A DNA stretch of 64,000 nucleotides, taken from Macrotis lagotis (Eukaryota > Chordata > Mammalia > Peramelemorphia > Peramelidae). The translations under genes and the position numbers were made by a program. The stretch spans positions 226,271,157 through 226,335,156 of the forward strand of contig NC_133661.1 of the NCBI RefSeq assembly GCF_037893015.1. Direction: 5' to 3'. The notes under the pieces were generated by a model. The model did no database searches and had not been told where the DNA came from. It was given only the letters and a program-made list of their open reading frames with translations. This document shows, piece after piece, positions 23,312 through 32,498 of this stretch (position 1 is the first letter of the stretch; each line of letters opens with the position of its first letter).

Positions 23312-23553
23312 TGGGGCCAGCTAGGTAGCACAGTGGATAGAGTACCACACCTGGAGTCTGCAAGGCTCACCTTCCTGAATTCAAATCTGGCCTCAAACAT
23401 TTACCATATGACTCTGGGCAAATCACTTAATCATGTTTGCTTCCATATCCTCATTTGTAAAATTAAATGGAGAAGGAGATGGCATTATTTTTGCCAAATA
23501 AACCCCAAATGGGACCATAAAGAATTGGACACCACTGAAATGACTGAATAATA
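23312..23553 (+). mobile_element. MAR1-type SINE, full length
   Basis: Head 'ggggccagctaggtagcaca', body 'ctctgggcaaatcacttaat', tail 'ccccaaatgggaccataaag' and 'aattggacaccactgaaatg'. One of the best-preserved MAR1 copies here. Confidence 0.85.
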
Positions 23554-23922
23554 AGAATATATGTCTGGAATTTCTCTTGGGGTAAGCAATTATATTTAAA
23601 GGCAAATTGGGGAAAGAAAACCCAGAGGGCAGAGATATGTCTTCCATTCCATCTTTCCAGTTGATGGAATTTTCAAGGGCTGTTCAATTCCCTTGACTAC
23701 AGATTCATCTTCATTATGCTGATTTCCATCATCTTCTGTTTGAGGGTGGTTGTTTAAGTACTGTTCATTGTGCTTGACCCTTCCTTTGTAGGCCCCTCCC
23801 CATTGTTGCAGGCTATGGTAGCAGTGTGTGATCAGTAACTATCACTGCCCAGCAGTAGTTCTACTCTCAATGTCTTGATGTGATCGCAACATTTTGTCCT
23901 ATATGGGGAACAGAAAGTCTTT

Positions 23923-24862
23923 TTTTTATTAAAGATTTTTTTTATTTTGAGTTTTACAATTTTTTCCACCTATATTGCTTCCCTCCCCCCATCCCCCATA
24001 GAAAGCAATTTGTCCTCTACATTGTTTCCATGTTGTACATTGATCCAAATTGAGTGTGATAAGAGAGAAATCATATCCTTAAGGAAGAAACATAAAGTAT
24101 AAGAGATAGCAAGATCAAGCAATAAGATATCAGTTTTTTTTTTTCTAAATTAAGGAAATAATCCTTGGACTTTGTTCAAACTCCAAGATTCTTTCTCTGG
24201 ATACAGATGGTATTCTCCATTGCAGACAGCCCAAAATTGTCCCTGATTGTTGCACTCATGGAATGAGCAAGTGCATCAAGGTTGATCATCACCCCCATGT
24301 TGCTATTAGGGTGTACAGTGTTTTTCTGGTTCTGCTCATCTCACTCAGCATCAGTTCATGCTTCTTTTTTTTTTTTTCCTCCAAGGCAATGGGGTTAAGT
24401 GGCTTGCCCAAGGCCACACAGCTAGGTAATTATTAAGTGTCTGAGGCCGGATTTGAATTCAGGTACTCCTGACTCCAGGGCCAGCGCTGTATCCACTGTG
24501 CCACCTAGCTGCCCTCTCCTTGTTTCTAATAGAACAATAGTGTTCCATGACATACATACATCACAGTATGCTAAACCATTCCCCAATTGAAGGACATTTA
24601 CTTGATTTCCAATTCTATGCCACCACAAACAAGGCTGATATACATATTTTTGTACAAGTGATGTTTTTACCCTTTTTCATCATCTCTTCAGGGTATAGAC
24701 CCAGTAGTGGTATTGCTGGATCAAAGGATATGCACATTTTTGTTGCCCTTTGGGCGTAGTTACAAATTTCTCTCCAGAAAGGTTGGATGAGTTCACAACT
24801 CCACTAACAATGTAATAGTGTCCCAGATTTCCCACAACCCTTCCAACAATGATCAGTAGCTT
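23923..24862 (-). mobile_element. 5'-truncated L1 with TSD
   Basis: Reverse-oriented L1 3' end. The A-rich tail is at the left, followed by 'acattgtttccatgttgtac', 'ggttgatcatcacccccatg', 'gggtatagacccagtagtgg'. TSD cagaaagtcttt at 23911-23922 and 24863-24874. It is of the same L1 type as 38506-39332, 45525-45726 and 52752-53866. A WSINE1 is nested at about 24363-24516. The truncation is near the start of the L1 3' region, so no ORF2 enzyme domain is present. Confidence 0.85.
24363..24516 (-). mobile_element. WSINE1-type SINE nested in L1
   Basis: 'ccaaggcaatggggttaagt', 'cacacagctaggtaattatt', head 'ccactgtgccacctagctgc'. Compared with the unfilled L1 at 38940-38990, a short L1 stretch around the site is missing. 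Confidence 0.85.
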
Positions 24863-25154
24863 CAGAAAGTCTTTCTTAAAGGTCATGCTGCTCCCATATT
24901 GAATTGTAATAGCAATTGCAATCAGAAACTGCAATTGCTCACATAACTAACAATGGAAAGGAAAAAGGAAGCCCCAAGACCTATATGCCCCTATATAGAG
25001 CTCATCACTTCTTTTTTTTTAATATTTAATATTTATTTATTCTCATTTTCTACAAATAATTTTTTTACATTAATAAAATATTCTTGTTTAAAAGTAAACA
25101 AAATACCCCCCCAAAATATAGACTCACTTGAGTGATAAAGTAAAGGGGAGAGAA

Positions 25155-25240
25155 AAAAATTAAAATAAAAAATAAAATAAAAAATAAACTAAAAAATAAA
25201 AAATAAATTAAAATAAAAATAAATTAAAAAAATAATAGTA
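25155..25240. repeat. A-rich (AAAAT)n-like tract in the HAL1 tail
   Basis: Degenerate AAAATAAAATT repeats directly before the SINE-derived modules. The second HAL1 copy has only a short A-rich spacer here. Confidence 0.8.
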
Positions 25241-25595
25241 ATAATTGTAGGTATGGCCAGGTGGTGCAATGGATGGAGCACCAGCCCTGGAACCAGGAGC
25301 ACCTGAGCCCATATCTGGCCCCATACACCCAACAATCACCCAGCCATATGACATGTGAGCCACCCCAACCCCACTGCCCTGCAAAAACCGAAAAAAAGAA
25401 GAAAAAGACCCAAAATAAAATAAAATAGTAATAATAGTAGGGGTTGCTGGGTGGTGGACAGAACATTGGCCCTTGAGCCAGGAGCACCCTTGTCCAAATC
25501 TGCCCTCAGACACCCAACGATCACCCTGCTATGCAGCCCCAGGCAGGCCACCCAGCCCCATTTGCCTTGCACCCCACCCCCAAATAATAATAATA
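25241..25595 (+). mobile_element. Two tandem SINE-derived modules inside HAL1
   Basis: Two units of about 188 bp, each led by an 'aatagtaataat-gtagg' spacer. Each carries a WSINE1-like head (gtggtgcaatggatggagca in the first) and body. They share an unusual C-rich version of the SINE body: cacccaacaatcaccc and cacccaacgatcaccc, where other copies have cacttaataattacct. Shared leader and shared changes indicate tandem duplication, not two separate insertions. Absent from the second HAL1 copy. Confidence 0.65.
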
Positions 25596-25793
25596 ATAAA
25601 AAAATGTGCTTCAGTCTGTGTTCCAACACCAACAACTCTGTCACGGGTGGATCACATTTTCTATGATAAGTCCATGACAAAAGTTACTTCCATATTTTTC
25701 CACCGTTGCCATTGCTGATCGTAACTCCCTCCTTTCGTATTTCTCCACTACCATGTACTCTATTTTCTCTCTCCTTTCACTCTGACTCTGCTG

Positions 25794-25940
25794 TAGGGTC
25801 GCTGAGTGGCAGAGCAGACAGATCCCTGGTCCTGGGGCCAAGAGGCCCTGAGCCCCCATACCACCCCTTAGGCCCAGCATCCACCTGACCCTATGGTCCT
25901 AGACAGGCCTTCCAATCCCAGCCCTTGCAAGAAGTAAAAA
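25794..25940 (+). mobile_element. Diverged SINE inside HAL1
   Basis: 'gggtcgctgagtggcagagc' head, 'tcctggggccaagaggccct' body, 'ccagcccttgcaagaagtaa' tail. It sits between HAL1 words that are adjacent in the second copy (near 62465-62480), so it is an insertion specific to this copy. Also unusually C-rich. Confidence 0.6.
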
Positions 25941-26421
25941 AGAAAATGTGTTATATCTGACCACTCTCCCCCCATGGTCCATCCTCTCCTCCATCACTCA
26001 CATTCCCGCCCCCTTCCCCCTGACCCCCTTCTTTCCTTCTTACTACAGATGTCTATACCCCATTGAGTATATATGCTGTTTTCTCTCCTAGCCACCTCTG
26101 ATGAGAGCGAAGATTCCCTCATTCCCCCTTGCCTTCCCCCCCTTCCATATCATTGCAATAGCTCATTGTAATAAAGAAAAATCTTATTATATGAAATATC
26201 TTGGCCTATTCCCCTTCTCCTTTTTCTTTCTCCCATTACATTTCCCTTTTTTCTATTGACTCCATTTTTACACTATATTTTATCTTCAAATTCAGCTTTC
26301 TCCTGTGCTTCAACTATAAAAGCTCCTTCTACCTGCTCTGTTAACTGAGAAGGTTCATATGAGTATTATCAGTATCATTTTTCTATGCAGGAATACATGC
26401 AGTTCATCCTCATTAAGTCCC

Positions 26422-27455
26422 TCATATTTCCCCCCTCTCCTCCAATCTCCATGCTTCACCTGAGTCCTGTATCTGAAGATCAAACCTTCTCTTCAGCTCT
26501 GGCCATTCCAACAGGAACATTTGAAATTCCCCTGGTTCATTGAAAGTCCATCTTTTTCCCTGGAAGAGGACATTCAGTTTTGCTGGGTAGTTGATTCTTG
26601 GTTGCATTCCAAGATCTTTTGCCTTCCAGTATATTATATTCCAAGCCCTACAAGCTTTTAATGTAGTTGCTGCTAAGTCCTGTGTGATCCTGACTGCAGC
26701 TCCACAATATTTGAGTTGTGTCCTTCTGGCTTCTTGTAATATTTTCTCTTTGACTTGGGAGTTCTGGAACTTGGCTATAATATTCCTAGGGGTTGTTTTT
26801 TTTGGGATCTCTTTGTTGGAGGGATGGGTGAATTCTCTCAATTTCTATTTTTTGCCCTCTGCTTCTAGGATATCAAGGCAATTTTCCTTTAGTAATTCTT
26901 TGAAAATGATGTCAAGGCTCTTTTCCTGATCATGACTTTCAGTTATTCCTATAATTTTAAAATTATCTTTCCTAAATATGTTTTCCATATTAGTTGTTTT
27001 TTCAATGAGATGTTTCACATTTTCTTCTAATTTTTCATTTTTTTTTTTGGTTTTGAAGTAATGAGTCCTGATTTCTCATAAATTCATCAATCTCCCTGAG
27101 TTCTATTCTTTGTCTGAAGGATTTGTTTTCCTCAGAGTTTTCTTATCTCTTTTTCCATCTGGCCAATTTTGCTTTTTAAAGCATTCTTCTCCTCAATAAC
27201 TTTTTGAATTGTTTTATCCATTTGATTCCTGTATCTCTCTCATTTCTTTTCCCAGTTTTTCTTCTAACTCCCTCATTTGATTTTCAAAGTCTTTTTGGAG
27301 CTCTGTCATAGCCTGATCCCAGTTTCTGTTTTTCTTGGAGTCTTTAGATGCAGGAGCTTGTGTTTCCTCATCTTCAGACTGAGTATATTGATCCTTCTTG
27401 GGATCATAGATAATATATTTCTCAATGGTGTTTCTCTTTTTCTCTGCTTGCTCAT
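26422..27455 (-). pseudogene. HAL1/L1 ORF1 (nucleic-acid-binding ORF1p), decayed
   Basis: Equivalent to an L1 ORF1 of about 340 residues. It starts with an ATG at 27455 (MSKQRKRN...), then a Glu/Lys-rich coiled-coil segment (for example EEKNALKSKIGQMEKEI). Next come an RRM-type domain and the C-terminal domain, which form an open stretch of 139 codons (26422-26841). That stretch contains KKTTPRNIIAKF, KEKILQEARR and INYPAKL, matching the conserved TPR-H-IIIKF / KEKIL-AAR / YPARL motifs of L1 ORF1p. The N-terminal two thirds carries several frameshifts and stops, so it is inactive. ORF1p is a trimeric RNA chaperone in L1 retrotransposition. Confidence 0.85.
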
Positions 27456-28196
27456 TTTACCAGCCTAAGCCTGGTTTTGGGGTGCTTTCTGAGCTTTTGG
27501 GACACTACCACAAGGGTCTCAGTGTGTGAGGCTCTGTCCTCCCTCCTGGTGTGTGAATGACCATAAGTGCCCCCCTCTGCCACGGGGCTGAGGTGGGGGG
27601 GGGGGGGCCCTGCTGTTCTATAGGGTGGCCTAGACTGTGATCAGGATCTGAATTTGGTCAGAGCCCCAGAGTCCTGTTCCAGGGGCAGAGGACAGAGCTT
27701 GGCAGTCTCTCTTCACTCCCTTCCCTAGATTCAATGGACTCATGCCCTGGGGGCTCCTGTGTATGGGCTCCTCCTGCTTCTGTTTCCTGGATCTGGAATG
27801 CAGTGGCCTGAGGGCTGGACTTCACGTGCTCACTCTGGCAGAGGTCCCCTGCTGTTCCTCCAGGTTGTACTGGGTGCTCCCTGGGGTGTAGCTCAGGAAA
27901 CTCCCCCACTACTGTGAGCTGTGGCTCCCAGCACCCTGGGGCTGCCTCTGGGAGGCTGAAGTTCTTTCGCTCTGGTGGGCCACCCCTCTGGCGGGCTGCA
28001 CCTCCAACCCCGGGGAGCAGAGCCTTTGTGCTCTTTTCCAGGTTACCTTGAGTAGGAGAACTGCCTACTGCCTCACTGGGTCCCTCTGTGGGTTCTGTCT
28101 CTCGAAAAGTTAGTTAAAGTCCTTAGTTTAGAAGATTTATGAGAGAGCGCCTAAGGACAAGATCCGCTCTTGTTGCCATCTTGGCTCTGGCCCCTT
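27456..28196 (-). promoter_or_regulatory. HAL1 5' UTR / internal promoter
   Basis: GC-rich 5' end of the element. It begins (minus strand) AAGGGGCCAGAGCCAAGATG. A run of at least 12 G lies near 27595-27608 on the + strand. An 83-codon open stretch (27658-27909, minus) has no recognised homology and is probably chance. Confidence 0.65.
28175..28184 (-). promoter_or_regulatory. YY1-type site at HAL1 +13
   Basis: CCAAGATGGC on the minus strand, 13-22 bases from the 5' end of the element. Human L1 has a YY1 site (CAAGATGGC) at essentially the same offset, where it fixes accurate transcription initiation. Function here is inferred by analogy. Confidence 0.65.
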
Positions 28197-28209
28197 CTCA
28201 TCACTTCTT

Positions 28210-28867
28210 AATGTTTCATAATTTTATGTCCACTTATGGAACTTCTAGGAGGTTTCTTGGTTCTCCACAGAGATGAAGCATGCCATAGAAACATCCCCTG
28301 CATTCCTAACACTAAAGTCTTCTAATGACAGATTGAAAAAGCATTTATTGTGCTTTTTTTAGGTGGGTAGTTCAGAGAAGTGTGGAGAAGAGAGGAATGA
28401 TAGTGAAAAGAATGAAGTGAGCATGGCCTAGTCACCTCATGAATGTCCCAGTCAAAGGAGAGGACACAGATTTGAGACCTCTCCAGGATGTGAAGGCTAC
28501 CAGGCAGAGAAGTTTCCTTTAGCTCTTCAGGTTCATGTCTCTATACATAGAAGTGAATCTGCTTTCTTTAAGGTTGCTGTAATATACAGCAAACTCTTAG
28601 CAAGTTTTGATTTTGTATGGCTAGAACCAAGCCTTGCTAAGGAGCTTATCATCAGAGGGCTGATCAAAGGGCAATGAATTTTTCTATTTCCAGCAAGTCA
28701 TAAAGATCATCTACTCAAACTAGGAAGAGATCATAATCTATCTCCATAGAGGGAACACCTACACTGATGAAATCATAAATCTTTTGAGTCATTAAAGTAA
28801 GAAGAAAATTTCAATCCTGATGGAAATAAAGAAAGAGATTTTCTGGTAAAAGTTCCAACCATTGGAG
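28210..28867. other. Intergenic, nothing recognised
   Basis: No coding signal or clear repeat between the HAL1 and the next SINE. Confidence 0.4.
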
Positions 28868-28877
28868 ATCTACTGTA

Positions 28878-29034
28878 ATTTTTTCTTTTAGGTTTTTGCA
28901 AGGCAAATGGGGTTAAGTGGCTTGTCCAAGGCCACAGAGCTAGGCAATCACTAAGTGTCTGAGACCAGATTTGAACCCAGGTACTCCTGACTCCAAGGCC
29001 GGTGCTTTATCCACTATGTCACCTAGCCGCCCCT
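28878..29034 (-). mobile_element. WSINE1-type SINE with TSD
   Basis: 'gcaaggcaaatggggttaag', 'caatcactaagtgtctgaga', head 'ccactatgtcacctagccgc'. TSD atctactgta at 28868-28877 and 29035-29044. Confidence 0.9.
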
Positions 29035-29044
29035 ATCTACTGTA

Positions 29045-29620
29045 TTTTCAAGCTCAAAATTATAAAGTTCATTCTGATTGAAATGCTGAGACTGGTATTA
29101 AAGAAGAGGTTGTAGGAGTAGGCTCTCTCTCAGGGTTAGAAATTATATTTAAAGGAATGTTTTGGATTTTAATCTGTAACATGGGCACAGATGTACCTGT
29201 CCTACCTGTATTTTAGACTTGTTTTTCAAAGATTAAAAACTTTGGGCTAATAAGTATGGGAGTTTAAGATCAGCTGGATGTGGTCTCTATTCTAATGAAA
29301 TATATATTTTTAAATTTAAAGCAACAAATTAAGGTTTTTGACTTCAAGCAGATAAAATCTGCTAGTTACTAAAAAAAAGAAAACCATTTGCTGGGGAGGG
29401 GGTAGTCATTCTGTAATTCTCCTAGTTGGTTAGGAAAGAGGGTCCTGAAAACCAGGAATTAATCAACTGGAGACCCAATACTGATATTCCCTGGTTGATC
29501 TAACTCTTGGGAGCAGAGGCCAGGGTTGAGCATTGCAATGTAGAAAAACAATATACTCTTGTCAAGATAAGTCAATACAGCTAGAAGCATCAGTAAACTG
29601 TGCAGCAACTAACCAGAATT
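29045..29620. other. Possible 3' UTR remnant of the AKR1B pseudogene, rest unassigned
   Basis: The minus strand left of 29621 follows directly after the pseudogene stop and may be its retroposed 3' UTR, but no poly-A boundary is visible. Nothing else recognised. Confidence 0.35.
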
Positions 29621-30557
29621 TCAAAATGAGACATGGAAGGAGTAATCTTTGTGAGAAGCAGCACTGGCCAAGGTACAGACTCTCCAGTCTCAGTTGAAGC
29701 TTAGAATAATCAACATCTCCTCATCAGTCAGTTCAAAATCAAACATCTGAAAGTTCTCAGCAATCCTTGATGGCCAACTTGGGAGTCCATGGCTGATCTG
29801 GAGGACTGTAGGTTGTCACTTGGACTGGCAATATTTAATCAACTTCTGGGTGAGATATGAATGACACTCAGTCTCATGCTCCAGTGCAGCCCTGGCTTTG
29901 TCAAGTTTCTTATTCTAGAACTGGTTGAAATTGGATCCTCCAATGGCTTTCACCAATCCCACATCCATCAACTCTTCCATGTCTGTCCTTCTGTTGGCAA
30001 AGTTTATATTACTGACAATGACATTACCCTTGCCTTCCAATGGGAAAAGCTCCTTCCTAGCCTTGAATCCTGTAGGTCAAAGAACAAGGTAGAGATTCAA
30101 GTAATCCACTTTAAAAGTCACTCAGAGTTTTTTGGCAGACTTTTTTTTTTTAGGCTTTTGCAAATGGGGTTAAGTGGCTTGTCCAAGGTCACACAGCTAG
30201 GTAATTATTAAGTGTCTGAGAATGGATTTGAATCCAGGTACTCCTGACTCCAGGGCTGGTGCTCTATCCACTGTGCCACCTAGCTGCCCCATTGGCAGAC
30301 TTTTATAATGGTATATGCACCAAAGCTTGAATGAAGAGATCGTTATGTTTGAAAAAATTCACTTTCATTTTCTCTTGAGTGGCCTGGCCTACTTCATTCT
30401 CATTCTGATAGATATGGGCAAAGTCCAAGTCTGGGCAGCGGTATCCATTATCAGTTGTAGCCTTCACTGACTGCATCGTCTACTTGGCCTGGAGGGGACA
30501 AGTGCCGTCCAGGATAATCATCTTCGCCTTGTTCTTTAGCATGAGGAAGATAGCCAT
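29621..30557 (-). pseudogene. Processed pseudogene of AKR1B (aldose reductase type)
   Basis: Minus-strand reading recovers most of an aldo-keto reductase 1B protein without introns, in several frames. From the start: LMLKNKAKMIILDGT (parent LLNNGAKMPILGLGT), GYRCPDLDFAHIYQNENEVG (parent GYRHIDCAHVYQNENEVG, normally with the catalytic Tyr), DYLNLYLVL, then [47 protein letters not shown], and the C-terminus IAENFQMFDFELTDEEM, then SHKDYSFHVSF. Several stops and frameshifts are present, and the block between the Ser-Pro loop and IAENFQ is deleted. The family is a cytosolic NADPH-dependent aldehyde reductase. A WSINE1 is inserted at 30145-30291. Closest to AKR1B1-like proteins by the SHKDYPF C-terminus; exact parent unproven. 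Confidence 0.88.
30145..30291 (-). mobile_element. WSINE1-type SINE nested in AKR1B pseudogene
   Basis: 'aggcttttgcaaatggggtt', 'cacacagctaggtaattatt', head 'ccactgtgccacctagctgc'. TSD ttggcagactttt at 30132-30144 and 30292-30304. It interrupts the reductase reading, so the pseudogene is older. Confidence 0.9.
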
Positions 30558-30759
30558 GATGTTCTGATCCTGCAGAAGATGGCTTAGACTATTAATGTAA
30601 CAACTGGCCCACAGTACAAACCTGATGGTGTGTTTCTAGTTGCCCTGCAATCCTTATCCTCTAAGAATTCTTAAACTTAAGGAAATATACTCTGTGTCAG
30701 AGAAATGAGTACTGACATGATAAGGAGTAGTGAATAGGGTGGATTTCTGTTTCTTGAGT

Positions 30760-31060
30760 CTGATACAATCTACCATGCCTTATACACTATTCCACTCTGC
30801 CAAAATGGATTCATTCCTGTCAAACTTACTGTTCCATAGATCTATCCTGCCCTTTACCATTCCAGGTCATCTTTGCTTATGGAATCTATTTCCCTCCTCA
30901 TACTCACTTTTTCCATTTCTGACTCTTAAGATCCTTCAAGGTCTCAAATGAAGGATTCTCTCCTTTGTGAAACCTTCCCTCATTCCCCAAGCCCAGAATT
31001 ATTTCTCCTCTTCCCTTGGATAACAGATAATATTTTGTTCATATCATTTCATTATGTATT
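30760..31060 (-). mobile_element. L2-like ORF fragment
   Basis: 'cctcatactcactttttcca', 'aagatccttcaaggtctcaa' and 'gtgaaaccttccctcattcc' in the order seen on the reverse strand of L2 remnants. Confidence 0.5.
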
Positions 31061-31488
31061 GGTAAAAACAAATCAACTAAATGTGCATTTTGTATTTTCA
31101 CAACTTGCATATATAGCATTTAAGGGATGTAATCTAGTAGAAAGATAAGGTATATTATTGATTCTGTCTTTACAGTTGAGAGGTGTGGGGTAGACCCCCT
31201 TTAATTCCATAGCAGCCTTGGGGTCTGTCAGTTTCTTCCATCGTGGTTTAGCCCAGGATGATTTACCCTCCTGAATAGCCTTCTGTATGTGCTGCAGCCA
31301 CAAGTGGACATCACAGATGGAAGAGCAGACCTGAAAAGGAGGTAGCGGTAGCAGTCTTCCCTGAACATCCCATACACTCCACCTGTGCAGAGAAGATGCT
31401 TAATAAATGTATATTGAATTGGTTAACTCACCCATTAGATAATAAGTTCCTGGAGGCCTTTTGTCTCCTTTTGTACTGATATTTATAT
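31061..31488. other. Intergenic, partly L2/MIR-like, no gene recognised
   Basis: 31385-31430 ('gatgcttaataaatgtatat') is a common old-repeat tail. A minus-strand 76-codon ORF at 31073-31303 has no recognised family. Confidence 0.35.
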
Positions 31489-31501
31489 TTGCTTGGCACA
31501 T

Positions 31502-31737
31502 TTTTTTTTTGTTCAGTTCTGTTCAATTCTCCCTTGCTCCTCAGTCTATACTCACCCTGCAGTTTTCTTGGCAAGGAGACTGGAGCAGTTTGTCATTTCT
31601 TTTCTCCAATGCATTAAGGTCAAGAATGGTTAAGTGACTTGCCCAAGGTCACACGGCTAGTGTCTGAGTGGAATTTGAATTCAGGTCTTCCTGAGTCCAG
31701 TCTCAGTGTCCTAACCACCGAGCCACCTGCCTGCCCC
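31502..31737 (-). mobile_element. MAR1-type SINE with TSD
   Basis: Tail 'gttcagttctgttcaattct' at left, 'ttggcaaggagactggagca', head 'ccaccgagccacctgcctgc'. TSD ttgcttggcacat (31489-31501) / ttgcttggtacat (31738-31750), one mismatch. Confidence 0.85.
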
Positions 31738-31773
31738 TTGCTTGGTACATGTTACTGTTACTGTTGCTGTTTT

Positions 31774-31912
31774 TCCTTTTTCCTTTTTGTTTTTGGTTTT
31801 TGCAAGGCAAAGTGGTTAGGTGGCTTGCCCAAGGCCACACAGCTAGGTCATTATTAAGTGTCTGAGGCCGCATTTGAACTCAGGTCCTCCTGACTCCAGG
31901 GCTGGTGCTGTC
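31774..31912 (-). mobile_element. WSINE1-type SINE, head truncated
   Basis: 'gcaaggcaaagtggttaggt', 'cacacagctaggtcattatt', 'gaactcaggtcctcctgact', then loss of the terminal ccactg-cacctag block at 31908. Confidence 0.85.
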
Positions 31913-31931
31913 CTAGGTGCTTAATCAGTAT

Positions 31932-31987
31932 AAAGGTTTCACCAAAATGCCAAAAGGGTCCGCTTTTGGCATTTTGGTGGAACTTTT
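31932..31987. other. Long perfect hairpin 0.5 kb upstream of TTC7B exon 1
   Basis: A 17-bp perfect stem (caccaaaatgccaaaag at 31940-31956, cttttggcattttggtg at 31963-31979) with a 6-base loop (ggtccg). It extends outward by 8 more pairs, including two G-T pairs, to 31932 and 31987: about 25 paired positions. It could be a small palindromic MITE or a microRNA-precursor-like hairpin. No family recognised and no transcript evidence available from sequence. Confidence 0.8.
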
Positions 31988-32290
31988 GACCCCTTGTTAC
32001 AGAAAGTATTTAAAAATTTAAAAATTTAAATTTAAAATCTAAAAATTAAAAAGTTAAAACATACAGCGGAATACAAAGGAAAACGTAAATTTCTCATTTC
32101 TCATTTCTCAATTAAAGTATGTGGCACAGCGCTTAGCAGCGCCCCTGCCGGGGCGGCCCGTGAGCCGCGGCCTGGGGGGCTCGGCCGGGAAGGCGCGCTG
32201 CGGGGACTCCCCGGACCTCTGACCGCGGCGCCTCGCGCCCCTCCCCTCGGGCGCCCCGCGGGCTCCCGGCCGGCGCTGCGGCGCCGCCCC

Positions 32291-32309
32291 TGGCCGGCAG
32301 GGGGCGCTG
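32291..32309 (+). promoter_or_regulatory. Strong CTCF-like site
   Basis: TGGCCGGCAGGGGGCGCTG fits the 19-base CTCF core (TGGCC-R-S-YAGGGGGCGCT-) at all highly constrained positions. It lies 190 bp upstream of the TTC7B start codon, in the CpG island, so occupancy would depend on methylation. Confidence 0.7.
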
Positions 32310-32410
32310 TCCGGGCCGCCGCCGTCCCCGCCCGCCCCTCGCCCTGCCCCCTCGCTCGGCTCCCGTTACGCCGCGGAGCCGGGAGCCCGGAGCCGGAGCC
32401 GGGAGTCCGA

Positions 32411-32437
32411 GGCGGCGGCGGCGGCGGCGGCGGCGGC
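32411..32437. repeat. (GGC)9 run in the presumed TTC7B 5' UTR
   Basis: Nine uninterrupted GGC units, 62-88 bases before the start codon. CGG-type 5' UTR repeats of this kind are length-variable in other mammalian genes. Confidence 0.9.
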
Positions 32438-32498
32438 TGGGCCTGCGGGGCCTGCGGGGCCGGGCCGGGGCCGGCGAGCCCGGGGCCCGAGGCCCGAC

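Larger units (their letters stand above)
25014..28196 (-). mobile_element. HAL1 (ORF1-only L1), full length with 13-bp TSD
   Basis: A complete retroposed unit of 3,183 bp. A perfect 13-bp duplication (ctcatcacttctt) lies at 25001-25013 and 28197-28209. Poly-T at the left end is the poly-A tail of a minus-strand element. Order on the minus strand: GC-rich 5' UTR (28196 to about 27456), an L1-type ORF1 (27455 to 26422), then a pyrimidine-poor 3' region and tail. There is no reverse transcriptase or endonuclease ORF, and the TSDs show this is not deletion at an end. That is the layout of half-L1 elements known from therian mammals, which must borrow ORF2p from an autonomous L1. The 3' region carries inserted SINE-derived units (25240-25595 and about 25794-25940). 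A second copy starts at 61805. Confidence 0.85.

Noticed and set aside
26591-26929. 112-codon plus-strand ORF
   Set aside because: Antisense shadow of L1/HAL1 ORF1.
25014-28196. Ordinary 5'-truncated L1
   Set aside because: The 5' UTR is present and TSDs enclose the unit, so it is not 5'-truncated; it lacks ORF2 instead.
29861-30211. 116-codon plus-strand ORF
   Set aside because: Antisense shadow of the AKR1B pseudogene running into a SINE.
31073-31303. 76-codon minus-strand ORF (HIQKAIQEGKSSWAKPRW...) near the TTC7B promoter
   Set aside because: Looks moderately protein-like, but I recognise no family and see no flanking exon signals. A protein search could settle it.
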